Positions 17,273 to 25,989 of a stretch of 64,000 nucleotides of DNA are shown here, piece by piece. Within the stretch, counting starts at the first letter, position 1. Each line of letters begins with the position of its first letter. The translations under genes were made by a program, and so were the position numbers. The notes under the pieces are model-generated. The model worked only from the letters and a program-made list of their open reading frames with translations, did no database searches and was not told the origin of the DNA. Source of the stretch: UBA1413 sp964552955 (GTDB lineage Bacteria > Bacteroidota > Bacteroidia > Bacteroidales > Prolixibacteraceae); NCBI GenBank assembly GCA_964552955.1, contig CAZKIU010000013.1, positions 1-64,000 of the forward strand, given 5' to 3'.

Positions 17273-18466
17273 CTATTTAAGTTTGGCCAGTGCCTCTTTG
17301 ATGCGGGTAAGGGCCGTGACCAGTTGTTCTTCGGAGGCGGCATAGCTAAGCCGGAAGCAGCCCGGGGCCCCGAAGGCATCGCCGGAGACTACGCCAACAT
17401 GTCCCTTGCTCAGGATGTAAAAGCAGAGGTCGTCAGAATTGCGGATGACCATCTCCCCGTCGCTTTTTCCGAAATAGGCAGAACATTCGGGGAAGACATA
17501 AAAGGCCCCATCGGGTTTGCTGGTTTTAAGGCCGGGGATTTCGGCCATCATCGCCAGGACCAGGTCACGCCGTTTCTCAAATTGGGCCACCATCTTGCGC
17601 ACTTCGGTGCCGTCATGGTTAAAGGCGGCTACTGAGGCGATCTGAGCCACCGAGTTGGGACCCGAGGTGAACTGTCCCTGCAGCTTGTTACAGGCTTTGG
17701 CGACCCATAGGGGTCCAGCCATGAACCCAATGCGGTACCCCGTCATGGCATACGACTTGGAGACTCCGTTGATGATTACCACCCGGTCCCGGATCTCGGG
17801 AAACTGAGCCAGTGAGGCAAATTGCTTTCCGTATATGATATGTTCGTAAATCTCATCCGAAATAATGATGATCTGCGGATGACGTGCAAAAATGGCAGCA
17901 AAGGCCTTCAGCTCCTCATAACTGTACACGCTTCCGGTGGGGTTGCTCGGACTGCTGAAGAGGAAGGCCCTGGTTTTGGGCGTGATGGCCGTTTCTAGTT
18001 GTGCCGGCGTGATTTTGAAGTCATTCTCCACCGTGGTGTCGATGACCACGTTGACCCCTTCGGAATAGCTCACCAGATCAACATAGGTGACCCAGTAAGG
18101 CGCCGGAACGATCACTTCATCCCCCTTGTCCACCACCACCTGGAGCACATTAGCCAGGGAGTGCTTGGCCCCGTTCGACACAACAATCTGCGCAGGCTCA
18201 TAATCGAGTCCATTTTCCCGTTTCAGCTTGCCGGCAATGGCCTTCAGCAACTCAGGATACCCCGGTATCGGCGAATAGTAGGAGTAGTTGTCGTCAATCG
18301 CCTTCTTGGCTGCCTCCTTAATAAAACCGGGCGTGTGAAAATCAGGTTCTCCCACACCCAGGCTGATCACGTCGATGCCCTGGGCCTTCAATTCTCTGCT
18401 CTTCTGCGCTACCGCCAGCGTGGCCGATTCCGAAAGCCGGTTGATCCGTTCTGCTACCTTTGTCAT
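17273..18466 (-). CDS. pyridoxal-phosphate aminotransferase, aspartate type
   Basis: A class I/II aminotransferase (397 residues), most like aspartate aminotransferase subgroup Ib. An upstream in-frame start at 18556 is rejected: the added residues do not resemble the family, and the ATG at 18466 gives the usual N-terminus with ISLGVGEPDF at residues 34-43. PLP-binding residues are Asn175 in SNPTG, Asp204 and Tyr207 in SDEIYEH, and the Schiff-base Lys237 in SKSYAMTGYR. Prephenate or other specificity cannot be excluded. It is third in a co-directional map, groES-like, aminotransferase set. Confidence 0.9.
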   Translation of the reverse strand: MTKVAERINRLSESATLAVAQKSRELKAQGIDVISLGVGEPDFHTPGFIKEAAKKAIDDNYSYYSPIPGYPELLKAIAGKLKRENGLDYEPAQIVVSNGAKHSLANVLQVVVDKGDEVIVPAPYWVTYVDLVSYSEGVNVVIDTTVENDFKITPAQLETAITPKTRAFLFSSPSNPTGSVYSYEELKAFAAIFARHPQIIIISDEIYEHIIYGKQFASLAQFPEIRDRVVIINGVSKSYAMTGYRIGFMAGPLWVAKACNKLQGQFTSGPNSVAQIASVAAFNHDGTEVRKMVAQFEKRRDLVLAMMAEIPGLKTSKPDGAFYVFPECSAYFGKSDGEMVIRNSDDLCFYILSKGHVGVVSGDAFGAPGCFRLSYAASEEQLVTALTRIKEALAKLK

Positions 18467-18593
18467 GTCGATGTATTTTTTTTTTTGTGTTCCGATTGTG
18501 CTGCAATATATAAAAATAGTCAGATGCCAGCGGTGGAAAGTGAGCATCGTGATCAAAAAATATGCACCATGCTGACGATTTGTTAAGGGTGGG

Positions 18594-18977
18594 TTAATCG
18601 AAGAGGGTTTCGTCGCGGATGAGCATCAGGATGGCTGAATGGGGGAGGATGAAATATTTTTCTTTCCGGAATTCGATTTCGTAGCCGCTTTTATTGAGAT
18701 AAACGGCCATGTCGCCCACCCGGGCCTGCAGGGGCACATATTTGACCTCTTCCCTTTTTTCCTTCCAGGGTTCGTCTTCGTCGGTCATGGCAGGGATGGG
18801 GTAGCCCGGACCGACACGCACCACGTAGCCGCTCAGGACTTTCTCGTTTTCCTGGACCGTTGGGGGGAGCAGTAGTCCGGAACTGGTTTTTTGCGACGGG
18901 TTTTTAGGTTTGATCAAAACCCTGTCACCCACCATGATGATTTTATCGAGGTCTTTTTCGTCAATATTCAGGGACAT
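18594..18977 (-). CDS. GroES-like (cpn10 family) co-chaperone homologue
   Basis: A 127-residue protein with the cpn10 fold: GDRVLIKPKNPSQKTSSGLL resembles the GroES N-terminus, followed by VLSGYVVRVGPG and a C-terminal strand before ILMLIRDETLF. It is about 30 residues longer than canonical GroES, with an acidic insert (TDEDEPWKEKREE) in the middle. It is not next to groEL, so it is probably the second GroES-like paralogue seen in this phylum and not the main co-chaperone. It follows map by about 50 bp. Confidence 0.75.
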   Translation of the reverse strand: MSLNIDEKDLDKIIMVGDRVLIKPKNPSQKTSSGLLLPPTVQENEKVLSGYVVRVGPGYPIPAMTDEDEPWKEKREEVKYVPLQARVGDMAVYLNKSGYEIEFRKEKYFILPHSAILMLIRDETLFD

Positions 18978-19026
18978 AAATTTCTTTTAACAGGTCGGAC
19001 GTAAGGAACGTAATGCCATGAAGGGG

Positions 19027-19806
19027 TCAGGAGACGGGATATTCATGGTTGGAGTCGGTCAGGATTTCATAGCCAGTAGGGGTGACCAGCACGGTATGTT
19101 CGAATTGGGCGGAGAGTTTCCGGTCGGAGGTGCGGGCGGTCCAGTTGTCCTTGCGGTCAATGGTCGTCGTGGGTTTTCCCTGGTTGATCATCGGTTCGAT
19201 GGTGAAAATCATTCCAGGCCGCATCAGGGGGCCGCTGTTACGGCGGGCGGCATGGTCGACCTGAGGTTCCTCGTGGAAATGGACGCCTACGCCATGCCCA
19301 CAGAACTCATAAACCACGCTGAATCCCTGCGAACGTGCATACCGACTGATGACAAAACCGATATTTCCGAAGTAATTGCCGGGGCGGACCTGCTGAATGC
19401 CCAGGTCGAGACAATGGCGGGCTGTATCGACCAGTTTGCGTGCCACGGGCGTGATCTCCCCAACGGTGTACATCCGGGAAGTGTCACCGTAATAGCCATC
19501 CAGAATGGTGGTCACATCGATGTTGAGGATATCCCCTTCTTTCAGAATGATATGGGGGGAAGGAATGCCGTGACAAACCACCTCGTTGGGAGAGATGCAA
19601 CACGACGCCGGAAAACCATTGTAGCCCTTGGTAGCAGCCACCGCTCCGTGATCCCTGATGAACGCCTCGATTTTCTGATCCAACGCGGCAGTGGATACAC
19701 CCGCTTTCACAAAGGGAGCGATGTAATCCAGGGTTTGAGCGGCCAATTGGCTGCTCCGGCGAATGCCCTCAATCTGATCGGGCGATTTTATGATAATATC
19801 ATCCAT
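19027..19806 (-). CDS. map: type I methionine aminopeptidase
   Basis: Map removes the N-terminal methionine from nascent proteins. The ATG at 19806 is chosen over an in-frame start at 19851 because it yields the family's N-terminus (MDDIIIKSPDQIEGIRRS). The 259-residue protein has the five metal ligands Asp97, Asp108, His171, Glu204 and Glu236, seen in NIDVTTILDGYYGDTS, CGHGVGVHFHEEP and FTIEPM. His79 in VVCHGIP is the substrate-binding histidine. It heads a set with the GroES-like gene and the aminotransferase and diverges from the thioesterase gene. Confidence 0.96.
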   Translation of the reverse strand: MDDIIIKSPDQIEGIRRSSQLAAQTLDYIAPFVKAGVSTAALDQKIEAFIRDHGAVAATKGYNGFPASCCISPNEVVCHGIPSPHIILKEGDILNIDVTTILDGYYGDTSRMYTVGEITPVARKLVDTARHCLDLGIQQVRPGNYFGNIGFVISRYARSQGFSVVYEFCGHGVGVHFHEEPQVDHAARRNSGPLMRPGMIFTIEPMINQGKPTTTIDRKDNWTARTSDRKLSAQFEHTVLVTPTGYEILTDSNHEYPVS

Positions 19807-19861
19807 CGCTTCAAATTTGTGCAAAATTGGCGAAATGATCCTGTATTTCAAAACCGAAAGG

Positions 19862-19869
19862 TATTTTTG
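19862..19869 (+). promoter_or_regulatory. -7 promoter element for the thioesterase gene
   Basis: TATTTTTG, an exact TAnnTTTG match, lies 25 bp upstream of the ATG at 19895 in the divergent gap with map. Confidence 0.5.
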
Positions 19870-19894
19870 CCCGAAAGAATAATTTCTGGTATTG

Positions 19895-20626
19895 ATGAAG
19901 TATGTGAACCACCTGAAAGCTCAGTCTTTCCATATCAACCGTTTCGGGGAAGTCTCCACTCCCTTTCTTTTCTGGTACATGCAGGAAATCGCATGGGAAC
20001 ACGCCCGGGTGCTGGGTTTTGGTTTTGACGATCTCCGTGAGGACCAGCTTTTCTGGGTCTTGTCGCGCTTATATATGAAGGTGGGACGACGGCCGCGCTG
20101 GACCGAAGAGTTCACGCTGGAGACCTGGTCAAGGGGTACCGACGGCTTCTATGCCTACCGCGATTTCCGCTTCACCGATATGGAGGGGCAGGAGATCATC
20201 ACCGCTACCAGCAGCTGGCTGGTCCTTAACCTCTACACCCGCCGCATTCAGCGCCTGGGGGCCCTCACCGGCTTCCCTGCCTATTCCGAAAGCCTGATCG
20301 GCTTCAACCCCCGCAAGGTGGAAGCCCCCGTGACCAATGAACCTCCGGAATTCTTTCCTGTCCTTTTCAATGAAATCGATATCAACCAGCATTTTAACAC
20401 CGGCCGATACCTCGAACGGATCAACAACAGCTACTCCTTAGATTTTCATAAATCACACACGCTCAGGGAAATGGAGGTTAACTTCCTGAAAGAGGGGCTT
20501 CCCGAAGACCACCTGGCGGCGCGCCAGCAACGGCTCACCTCTTCAGAACACCTCTGCAGCATCATCCGCGAAAGCGACGGTGCCGACCTGATCCGTGCCC
20601 GCCTCGTCTGGGAACCCAAAGCGTAA
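19895..20626 (+). CDS. acyl-ACP thioesterase (FatA-like)
   Basis: A 243-residue double-hotdog enzyme that releases fatty acids from acyl carrier protein. The first hotdog carries FWYMQEIAWEHARVLG, typical of the bacterial family. The second carries NEIDINQHFNTGRYLE, equivalent to the catalytic N-x-H region of plant FatA/FatB. The ATG at 19895 is preferred to a TTG one codon earlier. It stands alone, divergent from map and convergent with miaA. Confidence 0.88.
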   Translation: MKYVNHLKAQSFHINRFGEVSTPFLFWYMQEIAWEHARVLGFGFDDLREDQLFWVLSRLYMKVGRRPRWTEEFTLETWSRGTDGFYAYRDFRFTDMEGQEIITATSSWLVLNLYTRRIQRLGALTGFPAYSESLIGFNPRKVEAPVTNEPPEFFPVLFNEIDINQHFNTGRYLERINNSYSLDFHKSHTLREMEVNFLKEGLPEDHLAARQQRLTSSEHLCSIIRESDGADLIRARLVWEPKA

Positions 20627-20647
20627 CCGGCTTTATTCTAATATTCT

Positions 20648-20806
20648 GACATTCCCGACTCCAGATTCCAGATTCGAGACTCCAGACTCCAGACTCCAGA
20701 CTCCAGATTCCCGACTCCAGATTCCAGATTCGAGATTCGAGACTCCAGACTCCAGACTCAAGATTCCAGACTCAAGATTCCCGACTCAAGATTCCCGACT
20801 CCAGAT
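20648..20806. repeat. heptamer tandem array (AGAYTNN) over the miaA stop
   Basis: About 22 heptamers in strict 7-bp phase (AGATTCC, AGATTCG, AGACTCC, AGACTCA, CGACTCC). This is the same family as at 14443-14597. The array fills the convergent gap between the thioesterase and miaA and continues into miaA, where it encodes the last residues and supplies the stop codon. Confidence 0.92.
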
Positions 20807-21827
20807 TGGTTTGCATCAGTTCCAGTACCCTGTTTACTTTCTCCTCCAGGGTAAGGTTCCCGTCGATCCAGTGAATGAGGGTGCCTTCCCGTTCCATTTT
20901 CCGGAACCAGGTCATCTGCCGCTTGGCGAACTGGTGAATGGCAATGTTGAGTTTTTGGGTCATCTCCTGCCGGATGAGTTCTCCGGTCAGATAGAGGGTG
21001 ATGAATTTGTACTCCAGGCCGTAATAGGTGAGGGCTTCCGGGGCAATTCCGGAACGGAGCAATCCTTCCACCTCTTCGATCATCCCCTGGTTCAGGCGCT
21101 GGTGCAGCCGTTCTGTGATCCTTCTCCTGCGGGTTTCTACGTCGAAACGGAGGGCCACGATAAGGGGACGGAGAGAGGGAGAGACTGAGGGACTGAGAGA
21201 CTGAGAGACTGAGAGACTGAGAGAGGGAGATACAGAGGGACTGAGAGAGGGAGAGGCTCCATCTGGAAGGGGTTGGCTTTCAGAAGGAATCGTGCTGATG
21301 TTCAGGTTCTGATAGTAATCCTCAATTTCAATGGCTCTGATCGCCCGTTTTGTGTTGACAATATCTGTGATGTTGTGGAGGTTGGATTTGTAAGTTTTAA
21401 GGATAGTGGTGAGTTCTTCCAGCGATTTCCCTTTCAGTTCTGCTCTCAGCATCTCGTTGACCGGCACCTCTATAAGCTGGTAATCCCTGAGGACTGCTTC
21501 GATATACAATCCACTTCCCCCGCAGAGCACCGGGAATTTAGCCCGGGCACGCAGGTCAGACATTACCTTCTGAAAATCGCGCTTGAATTCAAATACATTG
21601 TACTGATATCCCGCATCGACAATATCGGTAAGGTGCACGGGGATCCTGGTGCTCTCCACTACATAATCATCCAGGTCTTTCCCGGTGCCGATATCCATGC
21701 CCCGGTAAACCTGCCGCGAGTCGGCTGAAATCACCTCTCCTCCCAACCTATAGGCCAGGTGGGCAGCTAAAGCCGTCTTGCCGGTGGCTGTCGGCCCGGT
21801 AACCACCAACAAATTATACCTGTTCAT
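20772..21827 (-). CDS. miaA: tRNA dimethylallyltransferase
   Basis: MiaA adds a dimethylallyl group to N6 of A37 in tRNAs reading UNN codons. Motifs include the P-loop GPTATGKT (11-18), SADSRQVYRGMDIGTGK and CGGSGLYIEAVL. At 351 residues it is about 40 longer than usual. Residues about 191-219 are a Ser/Pro/Leu insertion with an 8-residue period (SPSLSPSV and variants), encoded by an octanucleotide repeat at 21165-21255 and placed in a linker before LIVALRFDVETRRRRI. The C-terminus (ESGILSRES) is encoded by the heptamer array. The catalytic regions look intact. Confidence 0.93.
   Translation of the reverse strand: MNRYNLLVVTGPTATGKTALAAHLAYRLGGEVISADSRQVYRGMDIGTGKDLDDYVVESTRIPVHLTDIVDAGYQYNVFEFKRDFQKVMSDLRARAKFPVLCGGSGLYIEAVLRDYQLIEVPVNEMLRAELKGKSLEELTTILKTYKSNLHNITDIVNTKRAIRAIEIEDYYQNLNISTIPSESQPLPDGASPSLSPSVSPSLSLSVSQSLSPSVSPSLRPLIVALRFDVETRRRRITERLHQRLNQGMIEEVEGLLRSGIAPEALTYYGLEYKFITLYLTGELIRQEMTQKLNIAIHQFAKRQMTWFRKMEREGTLIHWIDGNLTLEEKVNRVLELMQTNLESGILSRES
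21165..21255. repeat. octamer tandem repeat (GACTGAGA) inside miaA
   Basis: Repeated GACTGAGA and GAGGGACT units lie within the miaA coding sequence. Three octamers make 24 bp, so the peptide repeats every eight residues. Length changes that are not a multiple of 24 bp would usually break the miaA frame. Confidence 0.88.
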
Positions 21828-21877
21828 TCTATTCTCTTAAAGATGGATTCTTTCACTAAATGCACTTGGCATAATCA

Positions 21878-22111
21878 CTACTCTAAATACAATTCAAAGA
21901 AATCTACAATATTCATTTCAATATCTTCCCGGATTATTTTCCTGAGTAATCCCAAGGGTAAATTTTAATTTCCATGCACTGGAACGGTAGTCACTCTTCC
22001 ATCAGGATGTTTAAGCCGGAAATGGCTTCTCTTGGTTCTGACTATAACAAATCCAAGTTTTTGGAGAAACATAATGAGCTCCTTGCCGGTTATCGGAGGA
22101 AAATGAGGCAT
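21878..22111 (-). pseudogene. hicA: HicA mRNA-interferase toxin, interrupted by an in-frame stop
   Basis: Reading leftward from the ATG at 22111 gives a clear HicA: PITGKELIMFLQKLGF, then a segment with the catalytic His (KRSHFRLKHPDG) and TTVPVHGN. A TAA at 21965-21967 stops the frame after 48 codons. Past that stop the same frame continues with NLPLGLLRKIIREDI to a natural TAG at 21878-21880, which is the expected HicA C-terminus. A single change, probably AAA to TAA at the Lys normally following HGN, explains the break. The gene lies downstream of hicB. The truncated product keeps the catalytic His but lacks the last helix, so activity is doubtful. Confidence 0.85.
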
Positions 22112-22178
22112 TATAATTGAATCAGCATTAAAGTACTTTCTTTTCTATGGTTAACTCTCTAAAACCGATAAACCGATT

Positions 22179-22370
22179 TTAAGACCAATATTGTTCAGCT
22201 TCCTCTTCAACGCACATTTCAATTACTTCTTTCAGATTACCCAGAGCTTCCTCGATGGTTTTTCCATAGGAATGACATCCTTTATAAACCGGACAGCTTA
22301 CTATGTAGATTTCATCTTCGTCCTGCTCAATTATAACAGGGAGATGTAAAACTTCTTTTTCTTTTATCAT
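22179..22370 (-). CDS. hicB: HicB family antitoxin
   Basis: A 63-residue HicB-type antitoxin with a partial RNase H-like fold: LPVIIEQDEDEIYIVSCPVY, KGCHSYGKTIEEALGNLKE, and a C-terminal acidic helix. The ATG at 22370 is used; an in-frame TTG at 22400 only adds a charged tail. It lacks a separate DNA-binding domain, as in short HicB forms. It is transcribed ahead of the broken hicA, in hicB-hicA order. This pair and its flanks are more AT-rich than the surrounding genes, consistent with transfer. Confidence 0.85.
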   Translation of the reverse strand: MIKEKEVLHLPVIIEQDEDEIYIVSCPVYKGCHSYGKTIEEALGNLKEVIEMCVEEEAEQYWS

Positions 22371-22457
22371 GTGAAGTTCTTTTTTCTCAGAAAAACTCAA
22401 TCATCTTCTGTTGTGCTAATATAGAAAAAAAACGCACTATTTTTACCCTAAAAAGCG

Positions 22458-23081
22458 ATGCTCAAGGAAGCGTGTGTAGAAACCCTGGAGGAGGCCCTGC
22501 TGGCGGAAGCCCGGGGGGCTGACCGGATAGAACTCTGTTCCCGGCTGGATCTTGACGGACTCACTCCCTCTCCTGAGCTGATCAGGGAGGTGTGTTCGCG
22601 GTTAAAGATCCCGGTGATGGTGATGGTCAGGCCCAGGGAAGGAGATTTTGTCTATTCTGAAGGAGAAATTGCCGTAATGCTTGGGGAGATCGACAGGGCC
22701 AAAGCCCTGGGGGCTGCCGGCGTGGTCTTCGGGGTGCTGACCCCTGAAAATCAGGTGGCCCTGGATCAATGCAGACGTTTGGCGGAACGGGCCTTTCCCT
22801 TGCCGGTAACCTTCCACAAAGCCATTGACACTCTGGTGGATCCTGCTGAAGGGATGCTTCAACTGCTGGCATGCGGGGGGATTACCAGGGTGCTTACTTC
22901 GGGGGGAAAGACTACAGCCCGGGAAGGTGCTGCCAAAATCAGGGAGATGATGGAAATTGCAGGGGACCAAATCATTATGCTGGTGGCGGGAAAAGTCACC
23001 CGTGATAATGTTGAGGAGATCAGTGCACTCACCGGTGCCACTGAATTCCATGGCCGCCGTATTCTTGGAAATCTTGTATAA
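22458..23081 (+). CDS. cutC: copper homeostasis protein CutC
   Basis: A 207-residue TIM-barrel protein of the CutC family, with N-terminal KEACVETLEEALLAEARGAD and RIELCSRLDLDGLTPS, then VMVMVRPREGDFVYSEGE. The family is associated with copper tolerance, but its biochemical role is unsettled and direct copper handling is disputed. Family members are usually about 240 residues, so this one is slightly short at the C-terminus. The next gene starts 5 bp after its stop, so the two are probably cotranscribed. Confidence 0.9.
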   Translation: MLKEACVETLEEALLAEARGADRIELCSRLDLDGLTPSPELIREVCSRLKIPVMVMVRPREGDFVYSEGEIAVMLGEIDRAKALGAAGVVFGVLTPENQVALDQCRRLAERAFPLPVTFHKAIDTLVDPAEGMLQLLACGGITRVLTSGGKTTAREGAAKIREMMEIAGDQIIMLVAGKVTRDNVEEISALTGATEFHGRRILGNLV

Positions 23082-23086
23082 CAAAG

Positions 23087-24538
23087 ATGGATATCAAAAA
23101 CTTCAACCGTTATGCCTTTTTTCTGGCGATGGGTATGGTTACGATTCTGCTCCTGTATAAAGCCATTCACATCCCTATTCTCAAAGACGAGTGGGAAACG
23201 CCGGTTAAGTATATTAACCACAATGTATGGGAGATCATGATGTATACCTCAAATTCTCCTAATAATCACATATTAAATACTTTACTGGTAAAATTGTTTG
23301 TGTTTGTCTTCGGATCGCGGGATCAACTCATTCTGCGCCTTCCCAATATCTTCGCTTTCTTAATATATGGCATCGCGATTTTCCGGATCAACAGAGTAGT
23401 GTTAAAGGAAGATTCTTCCTTTTTTATTCCAGCTGCCCTCTTTTTTATTGTCAATCCCTATTTGCTCGATTTTTTCGGTTTATGCAGGGGATATGGTCTA
23501 TCCAGCTCCCTGGCATTGTTGTCAGTCAGCTTCATGGTTTCAGGATACTTTTTTCAAAGGGAGCGTTCCGTGTGGGCCGCTTTGGGGATCTCCCTGCTGG
23601 CTTCCTATGCCAATTTTACCTTATTGGTGTTTTGGGGGGCGATTACCCTTATGACATGGGCTTATTTCATCATAAAGGAGGGCTGGAACATCAGGAGGTT
23701 AGTAAAACCTACCCTGACGATTCTATTCGTGAATCTATTGTATCTGGCTCTGATTGCTACCCCTATCCTGAAAATGCAGAGTACCGATGAATTCAGGTTC
23801 TGGACTTCCAAGGGCTTTTATTATGACACTATTTATCCGCTGATAGAGTATTCCAGGAGCGGAAGACATATGATTTTTGAAAAGTCTCACATTTATGCCG
23901 TGCTGATTTTCGGAGTTCTATTGGCCAACATCAGCTACATTCTGATCGGGCTCAGAAAATCAGGATGGAGCCGCCATCATCTGTATCATCCTGCTTTTGT
24001 AACAACTGCTATCCTGCTTCTGACAGCCCTGGTCAACATTGTGCAATGTATGCTCCTTCATACCCCGAACTTGCATGGAAGAACGGCTTTGTTCTTCTAT
24101 CCTCTGTTTATTGCTGTCTTTGTTTCATTCTTAGGATTATTCAATCAATTCAAAGGGCGTTGGATCCTACCTGCACTGGCACCTGTACTTACCTTCCTGG
24201 CAATATTTCACCTGGCCGACAGCTTCCGGCTCGACTGGGCCAGGGATAATTACTTTGATGTCAATACCTTTGATGTAGTCCGATATATAGATGAACAGTA
24301 TCAGGAGAAACCGGTTTCTCTCAAAACAAGTTGGTTATTTTATCATTCATTTGATTATTACCGGTATATCAACAGATATCCCTGGCTGGAACTGAAGGAT
24401 TACGATGAGTCGGTAAACATAAATACTGACGCAAAATTTTATTATGTGCCAGCAGCGGATGTTGAAAAGCTAGAACCCACCTATGAAGTGGTGTATAAAC
24501 CTGATAATGAAAGGTGTTTGCTGATGCGCAAGGAGTAG
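23087..24538 (+). CDS. polytopic membrane protein, GT-C glycosyltransferase-like (paralogue A)
   Basis: A 483-residue protein with about ten membrane segments. It has the GT-C layout: a first extracytoplasmic loop with an acidic pair (ILKDEWETP) followed by NNHILNTLLVKL and LRLPNIFAFLIYG. Such enzymes move sugars from polyprenyl phosphate carriers on the periplasmic side. It is a clear paralogue of the gene at 33090-34550, sharing WEIMMY, SPNNHILNTLLVKL-type and FYYVPA/FYYIFA segments to the C-terminus. Acceptor and sugar are unknown. Its AT content is higher than its neighbours'. Confidence 0.72.
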   Translation: MDIKNFNRYAFFLAMGMVTILLLYKAIHIPILKDEWETPVKYINHNVWEIMMYTSNSPNNHILNTLLVKLFVFVFGSRDQLILRLPNIFAFLIYGIAIFRINRVVLKEDSSFFIPAALFFIVNPYLLDFFGLCRGYGLSSSLALLSVSFMVSGYFFQRERSVWAALGISLLASYANFTLLVFWGAITLMTWAYFIIKEGWNIRRLVKPTLTILFVNLLYLALIATPILKMQSTDEFRFWTSKGFYYDTIYPLIEYSRSGRHMIFEKSHIYAVLIFGVLLANISYILIGLRKSGWSRHHLYHPAFVTTAILLLTALVNIVQCMLLHTPNLHGRTALFFYPLFIAVFVSFLGLFNQFKGRWILPALAPVLTFLAIFHLADSFRLDWARDNYFDVNTFDVVRYIDEQYQEKPVSLKTSWLFYHSFDYYRYINRYPWLELKDYDESVNINTDAKFYYVPAADVEKLEPTYEVVYKPDNERCLLMRKE

Positions 24539-24597
24539 TGTGCTCCAATGCTAAATTCGGGTGAGCGCATTCAACCCGGCTCAGTGGAAAGAAAAGG

Positions 24598-25989
24598 TTA
24601 CTTTGTTTTTTTCAGGTCTTCGAACTGGAATTCGAAGCCGTCGAGTGGGTTACGGGCCGGAGCCAGGATGACCTTGTGTTGGCGGTCGAGCAGAAAAGCC
24701 GAAGGCCAGGAGCGGACTTTATACAATTTTCCTGTCTGACGTTGGGGGGTGTCGGTGACCACGATCCCTGGCACCTGATGGCGGCTCATAAATTCCATCA
24801 CATTGATCCGGGAGGAGGGTGTGGCTACCACTACTACCTGCATATCGCCTCCTGTTTTCTCCACCAGGGTTTTGAGATATTTAACCTGTTCCTGGCAAAC
24901 CGGGATTTCCAGATCGGCAAAGAGGAGATATAAATAGGGCCTGGTGTTGGCTTTGGAACACCAGGTACGGCCCTCTCCTGAGGGAAGGCATATTTCCGGA
25001 GCGGTAGTGCCGGGTTGCAGAAAGGTGATTTTCTCCGATAATGTGGAAGCCATTGTTCTGATTTCCTTGAGGTGGTGTGAGGAGAAATAGGAGGAAGCGA
25101 CCATTTTCCGGATGCCATTCTTGGAGAACTCCCCCGAATACCAGGCATCATGCAACAGTTTGAGCAGTATCACGTCGGTCAGGGGGGAGGAGGTGGCTGT
25201 GAACCGGGCGGTCCAGGATTTTAACTCGGTAAGGTTTTCACGGGCGACCCACAATCGCAGGTTGGCTCCGGCAGGGGATTTGCTCTCGGTGCTCAGGGTG
25301 TTGACAAACAAGCGGTTGAGGAAATCTATGAAGGCCGGCCGGTACCAGGCTTCCGGGGAGAGGTCTTTCAGGGTGCCGGCGATTTTCTCCCGGCCTGCCC
25401 GCATCACATCCCCTTCCAGGGCCACCATCCTCAGCCGGAAATGCTCCCTGAAAAGGGGCTCTTTGATGGTTCCGAACTCTTGCCCGAGTTTTGTCCTAAC
25501 CGTGTCGACATAGTTTTTCATCTGCTTGTAATAGAGCTGATTGAAATACTGGTCGGTGAGCCGGAAAAGGCGGGTGTCGAATTTCAGGATCTGGTTGGTG
25601 AGTGTCCCGTCACTCTCTCCATTGGTTTTGAGCCAAATCTCTACCGGCTCAAAATAGGGATTCTTGCTCTCCTCGAAACTCTTTTCGCGGAGCGGGGGCA
25701 ACTGAAGGGAGACTTCCTTTCCGGGTTGAAGGAAAATCCTTCCGCGGAAAATGCCGATATCGGCATAACAATAAACGGGATCCATCACCGTCGCTTCGGC
25801 TGAGAAAGTGCCATCGGCGCCCACTGTCAGGGTGAAGAAGGGGAGGGGAGTCTTCGTCACCGGGTCGGAGAGGGTCATAAATTCCAGGGTCTTTCCTTCA
25901 TAGCCGGGGGCATGCCCTTTTATCGTCAAGGCCTGTAATTCCGTGAAGGAGACCAAACACAACAACACCAGAAAATTCCGCATTTGCAT
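24598..25989 (-). CDS. secreted thioredoxin-fold protein (redoxin-like) without CXXC
   Basis: A 463-residue exported protein with an N-terminal signal peptide (NFLVLLCLVSFTELQA). It has a beta-rich N-terminal domain (about 20-120), a helical middle and a C-terminal thioredoxin-like domain from about 325, beginning PGTTAPEICLP. The usual CXXC motif is replaced by a lone cysteine (EIPVCQEQ), and WPSAFLLDRQHKVI is the cis-Pro region equivalent. This resembles the large Bacteroidota family of TlpA/AhpC-like outer-envelope proteins. With one Cys it may act as a peroxiredoxin-type or structural protein, not a disulfide reductase. Confidence 0.7.
   Translation of the reverse strand: MQMRNFLVLLCLVSFTELQALTIKGHAPGYEGKTLEFMTLSDPVTKTPLPFFTLTVGADGTFSAEATVMDPVYCYADIGIFRGRIFLQPGKEVSLQLPPLREKSFEESKNPYFEPVEIWLKTNGESDGTLTNQILKFDTRLFRLTDQYFNQLYYKQMKNYVDTVRTKLGQEFGTIKEPLFREHFRLRMVALEGDVMRAGREKIAGTLKDLSPEAWYRPAFIDFLNRLFVNTLSTESKSPAGANLRLWVARENLTELKSWTARFTATSSPLTDVILLKLLHDAWYSGEFSKNGIRKMVASSYFSSHHLKEIRTMASTLSEKITFLQPGTTAPEICLPSGEGRTWCSKANTRPYLYLLFADLEIPVCQEQVKYLKTLVEKTGGDMQVVVVATPSSRINVMEFMSRHQVPGIVVTDTPQRQTGKLYKVRSWPSAFLLDRQHKVILAPARNPLDGFEFQFEDLKKTK

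Noticed and set aside
18594..18977. Main groES of a groESL operon
   Set aside because: No groEL is adjacent, and the protein is longer than GroES with an acidic insert.
14443..20806. CRISPR array
   Set aside because: The heptamer arrays have no unique spacers between repeats, the unit is far too short, and no cas gene is present.
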